Assembly: GCA_017852395.1 (NCBI GenBank)
Contig: JAFMLE010000008.1
Location: 1 to 64,000 of the forward strand
DNA: 64,000 nucleotides
Direction of reading: 5' to 3'
Source: Flavobacteriaceae bacterium
Lineage (GTDB): Bacteria; Bacteroidota; Bacteroidia; Flavobacteriales; Flavobacteriaceae
Positions 46,459 through 56,645 of the stretch are shown piece after piece. A model generated the notes under the pieces. The model did no database searches. It was not told the origin of the DNA and saw nothing but the letters and a program-made list of their open reading frames with translations. Each line of letters starts with the position of its first letter. Position 1 is the first letter of the stretch. The translations under genes were made by a program, and so were the position numbers.

Positions 46459-47049
46459 ATGAAAAAACAACTATTCCTTTTTGCTTTTATAGCCCATGTA
46501 TTTCTACTCCAAGCACAGACCGCAATTTTTAATGGTAAAAATTTGGAGGGCTGGCAAATCCACGGCACCGAACTGTGGTATGTCGAAGACGGCGAGTTGA
46601 TCTGCGAAAGCGGCCCTGATGCAGAATACGGCTATTTGAGTACCGTTGCGCACTATAAAGATTTTGAGCTTGAGTTAGAATTCAAACAAGAGGCCGATGG
46701 CAACAGCGGTGTTTTTTTTAGATCTACTGTAGAAGGCACCATCGTTAGTGGCTGGCAGGTAGAAGTTGCACCACCCAAAATGCATACTGGAGGCATTTAC
46801 GAATCCTATGGACGCGGCTGGTTGATCAAGCCTGATCCCGAAAAAGACCAATACCTTAAAATGGGCGATTGGAACACGCTCAAAATTATTGTTGTTGGTG
46901 ATCAGGTCAACACCTATCTCAATGGACACGAAATGGTGGCCATCAACGATGAAAAAATCGGACAAGGAGTCGGTGGCATTGCCCTTCAAATTCATTCTGG
47001 GGGAGGGATCAAAGTCAAATGGAGAAACATCAATATCAAACCACTATAA
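46459..47049 (+). CDS. Secreted DUF1080 (3-keto-disaccharide hydrolase-type) protein
   Basis: Protein of 196 residues with a signal peptide (MKKQLFLFAFIAHVFLLQAQ) and one concanavalin-like DUF1080 domain. Hallmarks are the FNGKNLEGWQIHGTELWYVE start, YKDFELELEFKQEADGNSGV, FFRSTVEGTIVSGWQVEV and WRNINIKPL at the end. Characterised DUF1080 proteins cleave or eliminate 3-keto glycosides made by partner oxidoreductases. The next gene, one base downstream, is such an oxidoreductase, which supports the same role here. The natural substrate is unknown. TATATTTA about 15 bases upstream is one base off the promoter consensus. Confidence 0.9.
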   Translation: MKKQLFLFAFIAHVFLLQAQTAIFNGKNLEGWQIHGTELWYVEDGELICESGPDAEYGYLSTVAHYKDFELELEFKQEADGNSGVFFRSTVEGTIVSGWQVEVAPPKMHTGGIYESYGRGWLIKPDPEKDQYLKMGDWNTLKIIVVGDQVNTYLNGHEMVAINDEKIGQGVGGIALQIHSGGGIKVKWRNINIKPL

Positions 47050-47050
47050 G

Positions 47051-48394
47051 ATGGAAAAAAGAACCTTTTTAAAATCCCTGTCCCTTTCAATTGGAGCTTC
47101 ATTTTTGCCCATATCAACTTGGTCTTGCGCCTCTCAGCCCACTCAATTGCGTACCGCCCACATTGGTGTTGGCAATATGGGGTTTGAAGACCTCAAGGCC
47201 ATTGCTTCGCATCCTCAAGTAGTGGTTACTGCCTTATGTGATGTTGATCAAAATCATTTGGAGGCCGCCCATGCCTTATTTCCCAAAGCAAAAATTTACA
47301 AAGACTATCGGGTACTTTTTAAAGAAATTGCCGATCAAATCGATGCAGTGGTAGTTTCTACACCCGACCACACCCACGCACCAGCATCTTTATTGGCAAT
47401 GGAAAATAATAAAGCGGTGTATTGTCAAAAACCCTTGACACATTATGTTGCAGAGTCCCGCCAGATGCGACAAGTGGCCAACGAAAAAGGATTGATCACC
47501 CAAATGGGTATTCAGGTGCACTCGTTTTACGATTACAAATTAGCAACCCTACTAATCCAAGGCGGTGTTATAGGTAAGGTAAGCAAAGTCATAGCATGGT
47601 CCAATAAAAACTGGGGATTTGATGGTCCTGCACCCGAAGGTGCTGACCCCGTTCCGGAACACCTTGACTGGAACTTATGGACCGGGACTTCTCAAGAGCG
47701 TTCTTACAAAGAGGGCTACTATCACCCGCAAAACTGGCGGAAGTTACTCGACTATGGTTGCGCAACGCTCGGTGATATGGGGGTACATATTTTTGACACA
47801 CCCTACAACGCCTTGCAGTTAGACGTGCCCAATACCATCTCTAATACCTGTAGACCGGCAACCGGGTTTGGCTATCCAGAACGTAATGTGGTACATTATA
47901 CTTTTGATGGAACGGCTTATACCACGGATGATTTTGAATGGCTTTGGTATGATGGAATTGATGGACCAGAAATTACCGAAGATTTGGAATTGCCCGATAA
48001 TGCAACCCTACCCGGACAGGGGGCTATGTTTATCGGAGAAAATGGAAAGCGACTGTTGCTCCCTCATTTTATGCAACTGCCCAAACTCATTGAAGGAAAT
48101 GAATTCAAAGACTACAATATTGTCGATTTTGACCCGCAAAACACCTTAGGCGAACCTGTTAGGGATTACAGCGGAGAGTCTCCAAAGCACTATCATCAAT
48201 TTGTTGATAGCTGTTTGGGAAATGCAGCCTGCTCGGCCCCTTTTGATTATGCGGCACGACTAACCGAAACCATACTTTTGGGTGTGATTGCAGGAAGGTT
48301 TCCCAACCAAGTGTTGCATTATGACAAGGAGCAATCTGCTTTTGTAGAAGAAGCGGCCAATGAATACCTAAAAGGCCACTACCGCAACTTTTAG
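47051..48394 (+). CDS. Exported Gfo/Idh/MocA-family oxidoreductase
   Basis: NAD(P)-dependent sugar oxidoreductase of 447 residues. The N-terminus (MEKRTFLKSLSLSIGASFLP, then STWSCAS) has a Tat-like signal and a possible lipid-bearing Cys. The Rossmann domain follows (TAHIGVGNMGFEDLKAIASH; ALCDVDQNHLEAA) with DAVVVSTPDHTHAPASLLAM and the catalytic-Lys motif YCQKPLTHYVAESRQM. The longer C-terminal domain contains GCATLGDMGVHIFDTPYNAL, as in the Bacteroidota glycoside-3-dehydrogenase group. Start at 47051, one base after the DUF1080 stop. A longer frame extends back over that gene and is rejected. It likely oxidises a sugar at C3 for the DUF1080 partner to act on, by inference. Confidence 0.92.
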   Translation: MEKRTFLKSLSLSIGASFLPISTWSCASQPTQLRTAHIGVGNMGFEDLKAIASHPQVVVTALCDVDQNHLEAAHALFPKAKIYKDYRVLFKEIADQIDAVVVSTPDHTHAPASLLAMENNKAVYCQKPLTHYVAESRQMRQVANEKGLITQMGIQVHSFYDYKLATLLIQGGVIGKVSKVIAWSNKNWGFDGPAPEGADPVPEHLDWNLWTGTSQERSYKEGYYHPQNWRKLLDYGCATLGDMGVHIFDTPYNALQLDVPNTISNTCRPATGFGYPERNVVHYTFDGTAYTTDDFEWLWYDGIDGPEITEDLELPDNATLPGQGAMFIGENGKRLLLPHFMQLPKLIEGNEFKDYNIVDFDPQNTLGEPVRDYSGESPKHYHQFVDSCLGNAACSAPFDYAARLTETILLGVIAGRFPNQVLHYDKEQSAFVEEAANEYLKGHYRNF

Positions 48395-48445
48395 TTTTTT
48401 GAGCACTTTTTGTATTTTTTTAAAATCTACATTTGGCAAAAAATA

Positions 48446-48889
48446 ATGAAGCTAACTTTTGGTGCCCTTTGATTTGTTAAAATGACTAAAACTAATTGAC
48501 AAAAAGTTCAAATTCATTTGGGCATGCATCTCCCTGCGGTTCAAGTCGATGAAAACCACCATATGGACACCTTTTTTGCTTAAGAAATCATAATGACTTA
48601 TCCCGTCTCCGAAAAATGGATGTTGAGTAGTATGTAGATTTATGGAAAAGGGAAAAATAATGATTTAGAAATCAATTTATTGAAAGTAAACACCCAGACT
48701 AGTTGGGGCAGGTTTGGTTTTCCGTCGCAAGGCTACATTTTGGATTTAGACCAAACCTTTAACGTGGCCGAAACGGTGAGCTATTCTCTAAACCCACGTT
48801 TTTCACTAAAAGGTTTTGTCAATCAAACCTTATCAAACAATGATTTTAAGTGGATCCTTGGATTGGCGCACAAGCTAAAATCCGGAGCT
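48446..48889 (+). pseudogene. Decayed outer-membrane-protein-like reading frame
   Basis: The 480-base gap between two genes holds a protein-like frame broken only by stops. From an ATG at 48446 one frame reads through four stop codons (48470, 48497, 48581, 48635). Between them it contains QIHLGMHLPAVQVDENHHMD and MTYPVSEKWMLSSM, then an open part with NDLEINLLKVNTQTSWGRF, PSQGYILDLDQTFNV and SLNPRFSLKGFVNQTLSNND, ending LGLAHKL. The alternating polar and hydrophobic strands look like a small beta-barrel outer-membrane protein. Its end overlaps the convergent sulfatase gene. Family unknown. Decay by nonsense mutation is the simplest reading. Confidence 0.55.
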
Positions 48890-50422
48890 TATCGCATCGA
48901 TCGGATGAGGTACTTGTTCCCCTGTACGTTTCAATCGAGGCATTTGTGCGTTAGTACTTTTGAGATGGTCTGTTAGGAGCTGAGCCAATTCGAGGGTTTT
49001 TTCTTGGTCATCTAAAGATCGGTTTTCTTCCTCGCCAATATCTAGTGCTAAATTATACAACTCAAAACGCTGGTCTTCATGAAAATAGATCAACTTCCAA
49101 TCGCCCTTTCTTACGGCACTATAACTCCCTATTCCTGGACCTTTTGGTCCCCATGCATTGGGGTAGTGCCAAAACAAGGGGCGTTCCGAAGAAGGGGTTT
49201 CATTCTTGAGAAGACCTACAAAGCTTTTTCCGTCAATTTTTTGAATGGTTTTCGGTGTTTTGATGGCTGCCATTTCAAGAAGAGTTGGAAAAAAATCCTC
49301 GATAATAATAGGCTGGTCGTTACTTGTGTTTGAAGAGGTCAATCCCGGCCAGTAGGCCAACATAGGCACACGGATTCCGCCTTCATAGATGGAGCCTTTA
49401 CCACTTTTGAGGGGTGCATTATGGGTGTGTTTTTCTCCGCCTCGCGCCACCGCACTCAGTCCACCGTTGTCCGACATAAAAAGAACGATAGTATGCTCTG
49501 CGATTCCATTTTCATTGATAAAATCTAAAAGCCTGCCCAGGGCATGGTCCATGCTTTCGATCATCGATGCGTATTTGGCTTCTTCGGGATCTAGATTGGC
49601 CGCTTGGTATCGATCGATAAAACGTTGATCGGCCATCAAAGGAGCATGAACACCATAGAGTGAAAAATATAAGAAAAAGGGCTGTTTTTGATCGACTATG
49701 GGTTGCAAAGACTTTAGCGTTTCTTGGGTAAGTGCTTCGGTAAGAAAAATATCCTTTCCATGGTAGGCCTCGAGCCCCGGAACAGCCCAAATAGTTTGTT
49801 TGGGATTGCCGTTGCCAAAATTATCCAAGCCCAAATAGCTAGAAGGCGCTCCAGCGGCATGACCAGCAATATTGATGTCAAACCCAATATGTTCTGGGTT
49901 TGCACTTGGATAACCCAAGGCGCCAAAATGCCCTTTTCCAACATGGAGAGTCGTATATCCACTTTCTTTGAGAAGTTGTGGAAGGGGTGTGGCCAGTGCA
50001 GCGTGGGGGATTCCTTCTTGGGTGGCCAAACCGTTGACATTCCACATCGGAAATTCTAAATTGGGGTGATTGGTTTCCATCGGCTGTAAAATATCAGGCT
50101 GCAAGGTCCAATTGGTTACCCGGTGTCTGGCGGCATTCATTCCCGTCATTAAGCTGATCCGCGAAGGAGAACATACGGGAGTGCTGTAGGCGTTGGTAAA
50201 CTTGACCCCCATAGCACTGAGGCGCTCCATATTGGGGGTGTGGTATCGTTGGTTTAAAGGGGTCTTTTGATTCCAAAAAGGAACCGAAGTATCTTGCCAT
50301 CCCAAATCATCAACAAAAAATAAAAGGATGTTTGGAGGGGGGGCTGTGTCTGGGGATTTGCAACCCAACAAAAAACCCAAAAATACCAATCCGAGGCGCG
50401 CTAATAACTTGGTTCTAAACAT
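48875..50422 (-). CDS. Sulfatase (type I, formylglycine), lipoprotein
   Basis: Removes sulfate esters, probably from a polysaccharide or its fragments. The signal ends in the lipobox FLLGC (Cys21), placing it on the periplasmic or outer face of a membrane. The metal-binding start is NILLFFVDDLGWQD. The modification motif Cys84-Ser-Pro-Ser-Arg (PVCSPSRISLMTG) marks the Cys converted to formylglycine. LHVGKGHFG and LFMSDNGG are further active-site stretches. The length of 515 residues is typical of family S1. It is divergent from a GH29 fucosidase, 114 bases apart, which fits action on sulfated fucose-containing glycans such as algal fucans. The S1 subfamily cannot be set by eye. Confidence 0.93.
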   Translation of the reverse strand: MFRTKLLARLGLVFLGFLLGCKSPDTAPPPNILLFFVDDLGWQDTSVPFWNQKTPLNQRYHTPNMERLSAMGVKFTNAYSTPVCSPSRISLMTGMNAARHRVTNWTLQPDILQPMETNHPNLEFPMWNVNGLATQEGIPHAALATPLPQLLKESGYTTLHVGKGHFGALGYPSANPEHIGFDINIAGHAAGAPSSYLGLDNFGNGNPKQTIWAVPGLEAYHGKDIFLTEALTQETLKSLQPIVDQKQPFFLYFSLYGVHAPLMADQRFIDRYQAANLDPEEAKYASMIESMDHALGRLLDFINENGIAEHTIVLFMSDNGGLSAVARGGEKHTHNAPLKSGKGSIYEGGIRVPMLAYWPGLTSSNTSNDQPIIIEDFFPTLLEMAAIKTPKTIQKIDGKSFVGLLKNETPSSERPLFWHYPNAWGPKGPGIGSYSAVRKGDWKLIYFHEDQRFELYNLALDIGEEENRSLDDQEKTLELAQLLTDHLKSTNAQMPRLKRTGEQVPHPIDAISSGF

Positions 50423-50536
50423 AATACTGGTCTATTTCCTTTAAATTTAAAAAAATTAGTCCTGTATTTTGTTCTTTTTGCTGGATTTGAAGTTTACTAG
50501 AAAGTAAGTACCTTTTCAAAATTAAATACTATTAAG

Positions 50537-51883
<1,347 letters not shown>

Positions 51884-51890
51884 AGGGACA

Positions 51891-52079
51891 CTACTGTGCC
51901 TCTTTATGCGATCCATCGCAAAACGGTTTGCCTTTTGAGCGTCCGCATCCACAAAGGGTAAAACGGTTGCGGTGTTCGATGGGTTGGCCGTTGGCATCGA
52001 CCAACTCAAAGTTAGTAGCTTCGGCATTCTGAATAACATAGCGTCCGTTGGGGTGAACTTCTATTTTTACTTTTTCCAT
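51891..52079 (-). CDS. CDGSH iron-sulfur domain protein
   Basis: Protein of 62 residues with the [2Fe-2S] CDGSH signature: Cys43, Cys45, Cys54 and His58 in LCGCGRSKGKPFCDGSH. This three-Cys one-His ligand set is redox-active in the mitoNEET family. There is no signal or membrane segment, so it is cytoplasmic. It ends seven bases from the convergent fucosidase and is preceded by the SGNH hydrolase gene on the same strand, 20 bases away. Its partner is unknown. Confidence 0.92.
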   Translation of the reverse strand: MEKVKIEVHPNGRYVIQNAEATNFELVDANGQPIEHRNRFTLCGCGRSKGKPFCDGSHKEAQ

Positions 52080-52099
52080 AACATATAATAATTAGAGGT

Positions 52100-52807
52100 T
52101 TATTGCAGTTTCTTAAAGGCTTGTTCTAAAAGGGTTTCCATCACCAAATAGCCTGCTCGGTTGGGGTGTACCAAATCCGTTGCAGTTGTATAGTCAGGAA
52201 CTTTTAGTCCGCCCTCACCGTCTTCTAAAGCGCTATAATAATCGACATAGATATGTCCTTTTTCGGCACAATATTTTTTGAGGTATTCGTTGAGTTGCTT
52301 CACTTTGGGTGCCGGTTCTAGTCCGGGACGCCATGGAAAATCTTTGGCAGGCAAAACCGCGCACAACACCACCTGGATGTTATGTGCCGTTGCAATTTCG
52401 GCCATTGATGCAATGTTCTCAAAAATATTTTCCAATGTCATAGGACCTGTATTGCCAGCGATGTCATTGATACCTGCTAATAGCACCACCGCCTTGGGGT
52501 TGAGGTTGACTACATCAGGCTTAAATCGAATCAACATCTGCGGGGTAGTTTGTCCACCAATTCCACGGTTGATATAGGATTTATTTTCGAAAAATTCGGG
52601 GTGGTGATACAACCAACCTTCGGTAATAGAATTGCCCATAAAAACAATTCGATTGGGGTCTTCTAGGTTTGCAATTTGGACATTCGAAGCACGGTATTTG
52701 GACAAATTTGCCCAGTCCTCCAAAGTACCCCCTCCTTGGATATAAACTTCTTGCCCATTTAGACTAAATAGTGTTAGTGATAGCAACCACCCGATAATTG
52801 ACTTCAT
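52100..52807 (-). CDS. Secreted SGNH/GDSL hydrolase
   Basis: Predicted esterase or deacetylase of 235 residues with a signal peptide (MKSIIGWLLSLTLFSLNGQE). The four SGNH blocks are visible: Ser60 in FMGNSITEGW, Gly in NRGIGGQTTPQM, Asn in LLAGINDIAGNTG and the Asp/His pair in DLVHPNRAGYLVM. Sequences of this kind include carbohydrate esterases that strip acetyl groups from glycans. Its place in the carbohydrate region fits that role, but the substrate is not proven. It is upstream of the CDGSH gene on the same strand. Confidence 0.92.
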   Translation of the reverse strand: MKSIIGWLLSLTLFSLNGQEVYIQGGGTLEDWANLSKYRASNVQIANLEDPNRIVFMGNSITEGWLYHHPEFFENKSYINRGIGGQTTPQMLIRFKPDVVNLNPKAVVLLAGINDIAGNTGPMTLENIFENIASMAEIATAHNIQVVLCAVLPAKDFPWRPGLEPAPKVKQLNEYLKKYCAEKGHIYVDYYSALEDGEGGLKVPDYTTATDLVHPNRAGYLVMETLLEQAFKKLQ

Positions 52808-52830
52808 ATGCCTATAGATTTAGTATGCTT

Positions 52831-53676
52831 TTATACACCCTTTTCCTCAGGGGTTAATGTTGGTTTTTGATATTTTTGGAAAGGTTGTTTTAAGAGTTCT
52901 TTGATGTTAGAATTTTTGGTCTCATCAGGAAAAACGTCGACTCCGTATACCAATTTTTCACGATCAAAATCCATATACGTGCCAAAGAGGCGGTCCCAAA
53001 CCGAAAAAATGTTACCATAATTGGCGTCCGTGTAGGGGAGTCGATAATGATGGTGCACTTTATGCATGTCTGGTGAGACTAGAAAATAGCTCATCAAACG
53101 GTCGATATTTTTAGGAAGTCTAACGTTGGCATGATTAAATTGCGACAGCACCAAAGACATTGATTGATACAACATCACCAACCCGATAGGTGCTCCAACC
53201 ACAACAACGCCCACTAGTGTAAACACAAAACGGATGATGCTCTCAAGCGGATGATGTCTGTTTGCTGTGGTGGTATCAACCTTGTGGTCAGAATGATGTA
53301 CGAGGTGGACCATCCATAAGATCTTGATCCGATGTTCTGTATAATGCGCCAGATAGGCTCCAATAAGATCAAGCAACATCAAGCCCAATAATGCAAAGCC
53401 CCATAAGGGCAAACCAGGAATCCAATGCAATACACCAAATTTGTTCGCGGTGACCCAGTCCGCGGCATTCAATAAAAGAAAAGCCAATGCAAAGTTGATG
53501 ATGATGGTTGTCCCTGTAAAAAACAAGTTGGGTAGGGCATGTCGCCATTTTTTATAATCAAAACGAAATAAGGGCACCGCACTTTCTATAAGCCAGAAAA
53601 AAGTGAGCCCGCCAACCAGTATAAGGCTTCGGTGTGTGGAAGGGATCGTTTCAAAATAGTCCATTATCATTTCCAT
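52831..53676 (-). CDS. Sterol desaturase / fatty acid hydroxylase family protein
   Basis: Membrane di-iron oxygenase family, 281 residues with several hydrophobic segments. The histidine clusters that bind the metals are present: HYTEHR, VHLVHHSDH, NRHHPLE and DMHKVHHHY. Bacterial members act on lipids, carotenoids or sterol-like molecules, and the substrate here is unknown. The start is MEMIMDYFE. The third and fifth residues are also Met, so the start may be up to four codons later. It is upstream of the SGNH gene on the same strand with a 23-base gap. Confidence 0.9.
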   Translation of the reverse strand: MEMIMDYFETIPSTHRSLILVGGLTFFWLIESAVPLFRFDYKKWRHALPNLFFTGTTIIINFALAFLLLNAADWVTANKFGVLHWIPGLPLWGFALLGLMLLDLIGAYLAHYTEHRIKILWMVHLVHHSDHKVDTTTANRHHPLESIIRFVFTLVGVVVVGAPIGLVMLYQSMSLVLSQFNHANVRLPKNIDRLMSYFLVSPDMHKVHHHYRLPYTDANYGNIFSVWDRLFGTYMDFDREKLVYGVDVFPDETKNSNIKELLKQPFQKYQKPTLTPEEKGV

Positions 53677-53763
53677 ATCTGATCCAATTTTTTAATAAAG
53701 ATATTTAATTTTAAAAAAAATAGCCTTTTGAGGTTGGATCTTGTTCATTTGATCTGCAGTGAA

Positions 53764-55263
53764 TTATTTCCAAACCCGTTCTATTTGCTTTTGATGGCCT
53801 GCACTAATATTTTTTAGGAGCAATTGATTAAATGGCTGTGTTGGAAAAATCAGATTGGTAGAAACCAAGGCATTTTCATTCACAAAAAGTTCAATGGAAG
53901 ACCGGTCCAAATAAAGCGTTAGATTTTCTACTTTAAGCCTGTTTAGAGGGATTTCTAAGGTCTTTGCAAAAGCGTCACTAAACGAATTATTGCTGGATTG
54001 AGTGCGATCAATTCGGATCGTATTTGCATTTTGAGAAATGGCAAAAAATTCACCAACAGCATTGGACAAGGTCACCGACCAGTCACTATCAGGAGCAACC
54101 TCAAAGTATAGCTGTGTTTCTTGTGCGAGGAGTGTTATGGCCGCTTGCGGATCCAGTTTTTGCTCGGGCCCCAAAATCGTACTCATTTCATCGATTGCTG
54201 CAGAACGCAATTCGAATTTTTGATCAGCTGTTTGGTGCAAGGATAATGTTCGGGGTAAGGTCATTGCGCTTCGCCATGTTTCGGTAGGCACTTGATTGGC
54301 ATAGTCCCAGTTGCTCATCCAACCGATAAGAATTTTTCTTCCATCCGAAGCAGGAATATCACTGTAGGTTACTCCAGCATAGTTATCAGATCCAAAATCC
54401 ATCCAGCGGATTTGTGTGTCTTGAGGGGTAAATGTTTTGCCGTCAAAATCTCCAATAAAATACTGGGTGGCAGAACCCCCATAGGGACCGCCGGGATTGA
54501 TGCTTACCAATAAGACCCATTTTTCATTCCCGTTTTGGTCGTTTAGCGGGAACAGATCTGGACATTCCCAAACACCTCCATGTGCACCAAGGTCTTTGCC
54601 AAAGGTGGTCAGGGCCTCCCATTCGATGAGGTCTGGAGATCGGTAAAAAGCAATATGATCTTGAACCGCCAAAGACATAATCCAATGTTTTGAGGTTTCG
54701 TGCCAAAAGACTTTAGGGTCTCTAAAGTCACGAATCCCAGGGTTTTGAAGTACAGGATTGTTTTGGTATTTTTTCCAGCTTCGACCCCGGTCCAAGCTGT
54801 AGGCCAAACCTTGAGTTTGAAAATCGTTTTTTTGTGCCTGTTCACCGATGGGATCGTGATAGGTATAAAGCGCAACAATGGGTGGGTTTTCTGAGGTTCC
54901 CAAGCCCGAGGTGTTTTTCCAATCTACAACAGCGCTGCCACTAAAAATATACCCCAAACTATCAGGATACAAGGCAATAGGCAGTTGCTCCCAGTGGAGC
55001 AAGTCTTTAGAAACCGCATGTCCCCAGTGCATGGGCCCCCAAACGATATCTTTGGGATAGTGTTGATAAAAAAGATGGTACTCTCCCTCGTAAAAAAACA
55101 TCCCGTTGGGATCGTTCATCCAGTGGGACTCAGGTGTAAAATGATACTGAGGACGATAGCGTTCTTGATATTTTTGTGCGGTTCGTTTCATTTGACAGCC
55201 CGAAAATAAGATTAAAAATAAAGTTGGAAATAAAAATTTTGATTCGTATACTAATTTTTTCAT
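53764..55263 (-). CDS. Fructan hydrolase, GH32, lipoprotein
   Basis: Hydrolyses fructosyl bonds in fructans (levan or inulin) or sucrose. The lipobox SGC (Cys23) anchors it to a membrane. The nucleophile Asp51 is in ESHWMNDPNGMFFYEG, the stabiliser Asp in FRDPKVFWH and the acid/base Glu in WECPDLFPL. The five-bladed propeller is followed by a beta-sandwich from about residue 370. The 499-residue length is normal. Its ATG overlaps the end of the upstream sugar porter (55260-55263), so the two are translated together: a one-two for external cleavage and import of fructose. Confidence 0.95.
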   Translation of the reverse strand: MKKLVYESKFLFPTLFLILFSGCQMKRTAQKYQERYRPQYHFTPESHWMNDPNGMFFYEGEYHLFYQHYPKDIVWGPMHWGHAVSKDLLHWEQLPIALYPDSLGYIFSGSAVVDWKNTSGLGTSENPPIVALYTYHDPIGEQAQKNDFQTQGLAYSLDRGRSWKKYQNNPVLQNPGIRDFRDPKVFWHETSKHWIMSLAVQDHIAFYRSPDLIEWEALTTFGKDLGAHGGVWECPDLFPLNDQNGNEKWVLLVSINPGGPYGGSATQYFIGDFDGKTFTPQDTQIRWMDFGSDNYAGVTYSDIPASDGRKILIGWMSNWDYANQVPTETWRSAMTLPRTLSLHQTADQKFELRSAAIDEMSTILGPEQKLDPQAAITLLAQETQLYFEVAPDSDWSVTLSNAVGEFFAISQNANTIRIDRTQSSNNSFSDAFAKTLEIPLNRLKVENLTLYLDRSSIELFVNENALVSTNLIFPTQPFNQLLLKNISAGHQKQIERVWK

Positions 55264-56564
55264 CGTTCCAAAAATTCACTGAGTTTATCTAGTGGCACTC
55301 CCTTCGTTTCGGGCATCATAAACCACACAAAGAGGAGTTGAAGAACCATCATAAAAGCAAAGAAAATAAAAACAATTCCAGGATTTTCAAAAGCGCTTAA
55401 AGCCATGGGCATAAACAGGGTAATCAGTGCGGCCAACACCCAATGTACCGAAGAGCCAAAGGCTTGTCCTTGAGCACGGAGGTGGTCCGGAAAAATTTCT
55501 GATATAAAAACCCAAATGACGGCACCTTGTCCAATGGCATGAGATGCGATAAACAAAAATAAGAACATAGGCACCAGTATCCCTTCCCATTCTTGAAGAA
55601 AAGCAATACCAACCAAGGTTAGTGAAATTATATACCCATATGACCCGATATGCAATAACGTTTTTCGACCTAGTCGATCGATAAGATAAAGCCCCAGGAG
55701 TGTAAAAATCAAATTGGTGATTCCAATGCCAACACTACTCAATAAGGCCGAACTTGCCCCTAGACCCGCAGACTCAAAAATACGAGGGGCGTAATACAAA
55801 AACGCATTGATACCCGAAAGTTGATTGAAAAACGCGACTAAAAAAGCGAGTACTATCGGAAAACGATGCTTTTTTTGAAATAACTTTTCGGACACACCTG
55901 CAGTGCTTTTTGCATCCAACTCTTGCGTATCTTCTTTGATGCCGAGTTGTTCAAAAACAGCATGAGCCGATTGAACATCCCCGTTGTTTATAAGCAACCA
56001 CCGTGGGCTTTTAGGCAAGGTCAATACTCCTAAACAATACAGCAGCGCTGGAAATGCTTCGATGCCTACCATCCAGCGCCAAGGTGATGCCCCAAAATCG
56101 CTCAAAAGATAATTAGACAAAAAAGCAACCAAAATTCCAAAAACAATATTGAATTGATACAAGGCAACCAAACGACCCCGTTGATCTGCTGGCGAAACTT
56201 CAGCAATATAGGTTGGAGCGGCAATCGTAGAGGCCCCAACGCCCAATCCTCCAATAAACCTGAAGAAAGAAAAAAGATACGGACCCGTTGCAAGCCCTGA
56301 TCCCAATGCTGAGATAAAATATAAAACACCGATACCGATCAGTGTGTTTTTTCGCCCAAAATAATCGGTCGGAAAACCACCAAATATGGCCCCAATGACT
56401 GTACCCCAAAGGGCCATTGCCATAATAAAAGTGCCATGAAAAAGGTCTGACATACCCCAAAGGGCCTGAAGCTGTTGGTCTGCACCAGAAATGACAACGG
56501 TGTCAAATCCAAACAAAAATCCTGCAAGTGCAGCGATGATTGCTATCCTGTATAGTTTATTCAT
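55260..56564 (-). CDS. MFS sugar porter (fructose-type)
   Basis: Twelve-helix sugar:proton symporter, 434 residues. Sugar-porter signatures: ALAGFLFGFDTVVISGADQQ near 12-31, DYFGRKNTLIG between helices 2 and 3, VSPADQRGRLVALYQ between 4 and 5 (PESPRxL-like PKSPRWLL near 195), QLSGINAFLYYAP in helix 7, and PETKGVPLDKL at the end. It is first in an operon with the GH32 enzyme, so fructose is the likely substrate. TATATTTG lies 22 bases upstream. There is no SusC/SusD pair or fructokinase next to it. Confidence 0.93.
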   Translation of the reverse strand: MNKLYRIAIIAALAGFLFGFDTVVISGADQQLQALWGMSDLFHGTFIMAMALWGTVIGAIFGGFPTDYFGRKNTLIGIGVLYFISALGSGLATGPYLFSFFRFIGGLGVGASTIAAPTYIAEVSPADQRGRLVALYQFNIVFGILVAFLSNYLLSDFGASPWRWMVGIEAFPALLYCLGVLTLPKSPRWLLINNGDVQSAHAVFEQLGIKEDTQELDAKSTAGVSEKLFQKKHRFPIVLAFLVAFFNQLSGINAFLYYAPRIFESAGLGASSALLSSVGIGITNLIFTLLGLYLIDRLGRKTLLHIGSYGYIISLTLVGIAFLQEWEGILVPMFLFLFIASHAIGQGAVIWVFISEIFPDHLRAQGQAFGSSVHWVLAALITLFMPMALSAFENPGIVFIFFAFMMVLQLLFVWFMMPETKGVPLDKLSEFLER

Positions 56565-56586
56565 TTTGATTTCTTAGCGATCAAAA

Positions 56587-56594
56587 CAAATATA
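56587..56594 (-). promoter_or_regulatory. Probable -7 promoter element of the fructan operon
   Basis: TATATTTG on the minus strand, 22 bases before the porter ATG. No -33 TTTG at the usual spacing. Confidence 0.5.
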
Positions 56595-56645
56595 GGATTT
56601 TAGTCGTATAGCGGTTCTTTTTCAAAAAAAACTGTCGGGTTTCTA

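Noticed and set aside
46889-47050. Upstream extension of the Gfo/Idh/MocA frame
   Set aside because: It overlaps the end of the DUF1080 gene in another frame; the ATG at 47051 gives a proper export signal.
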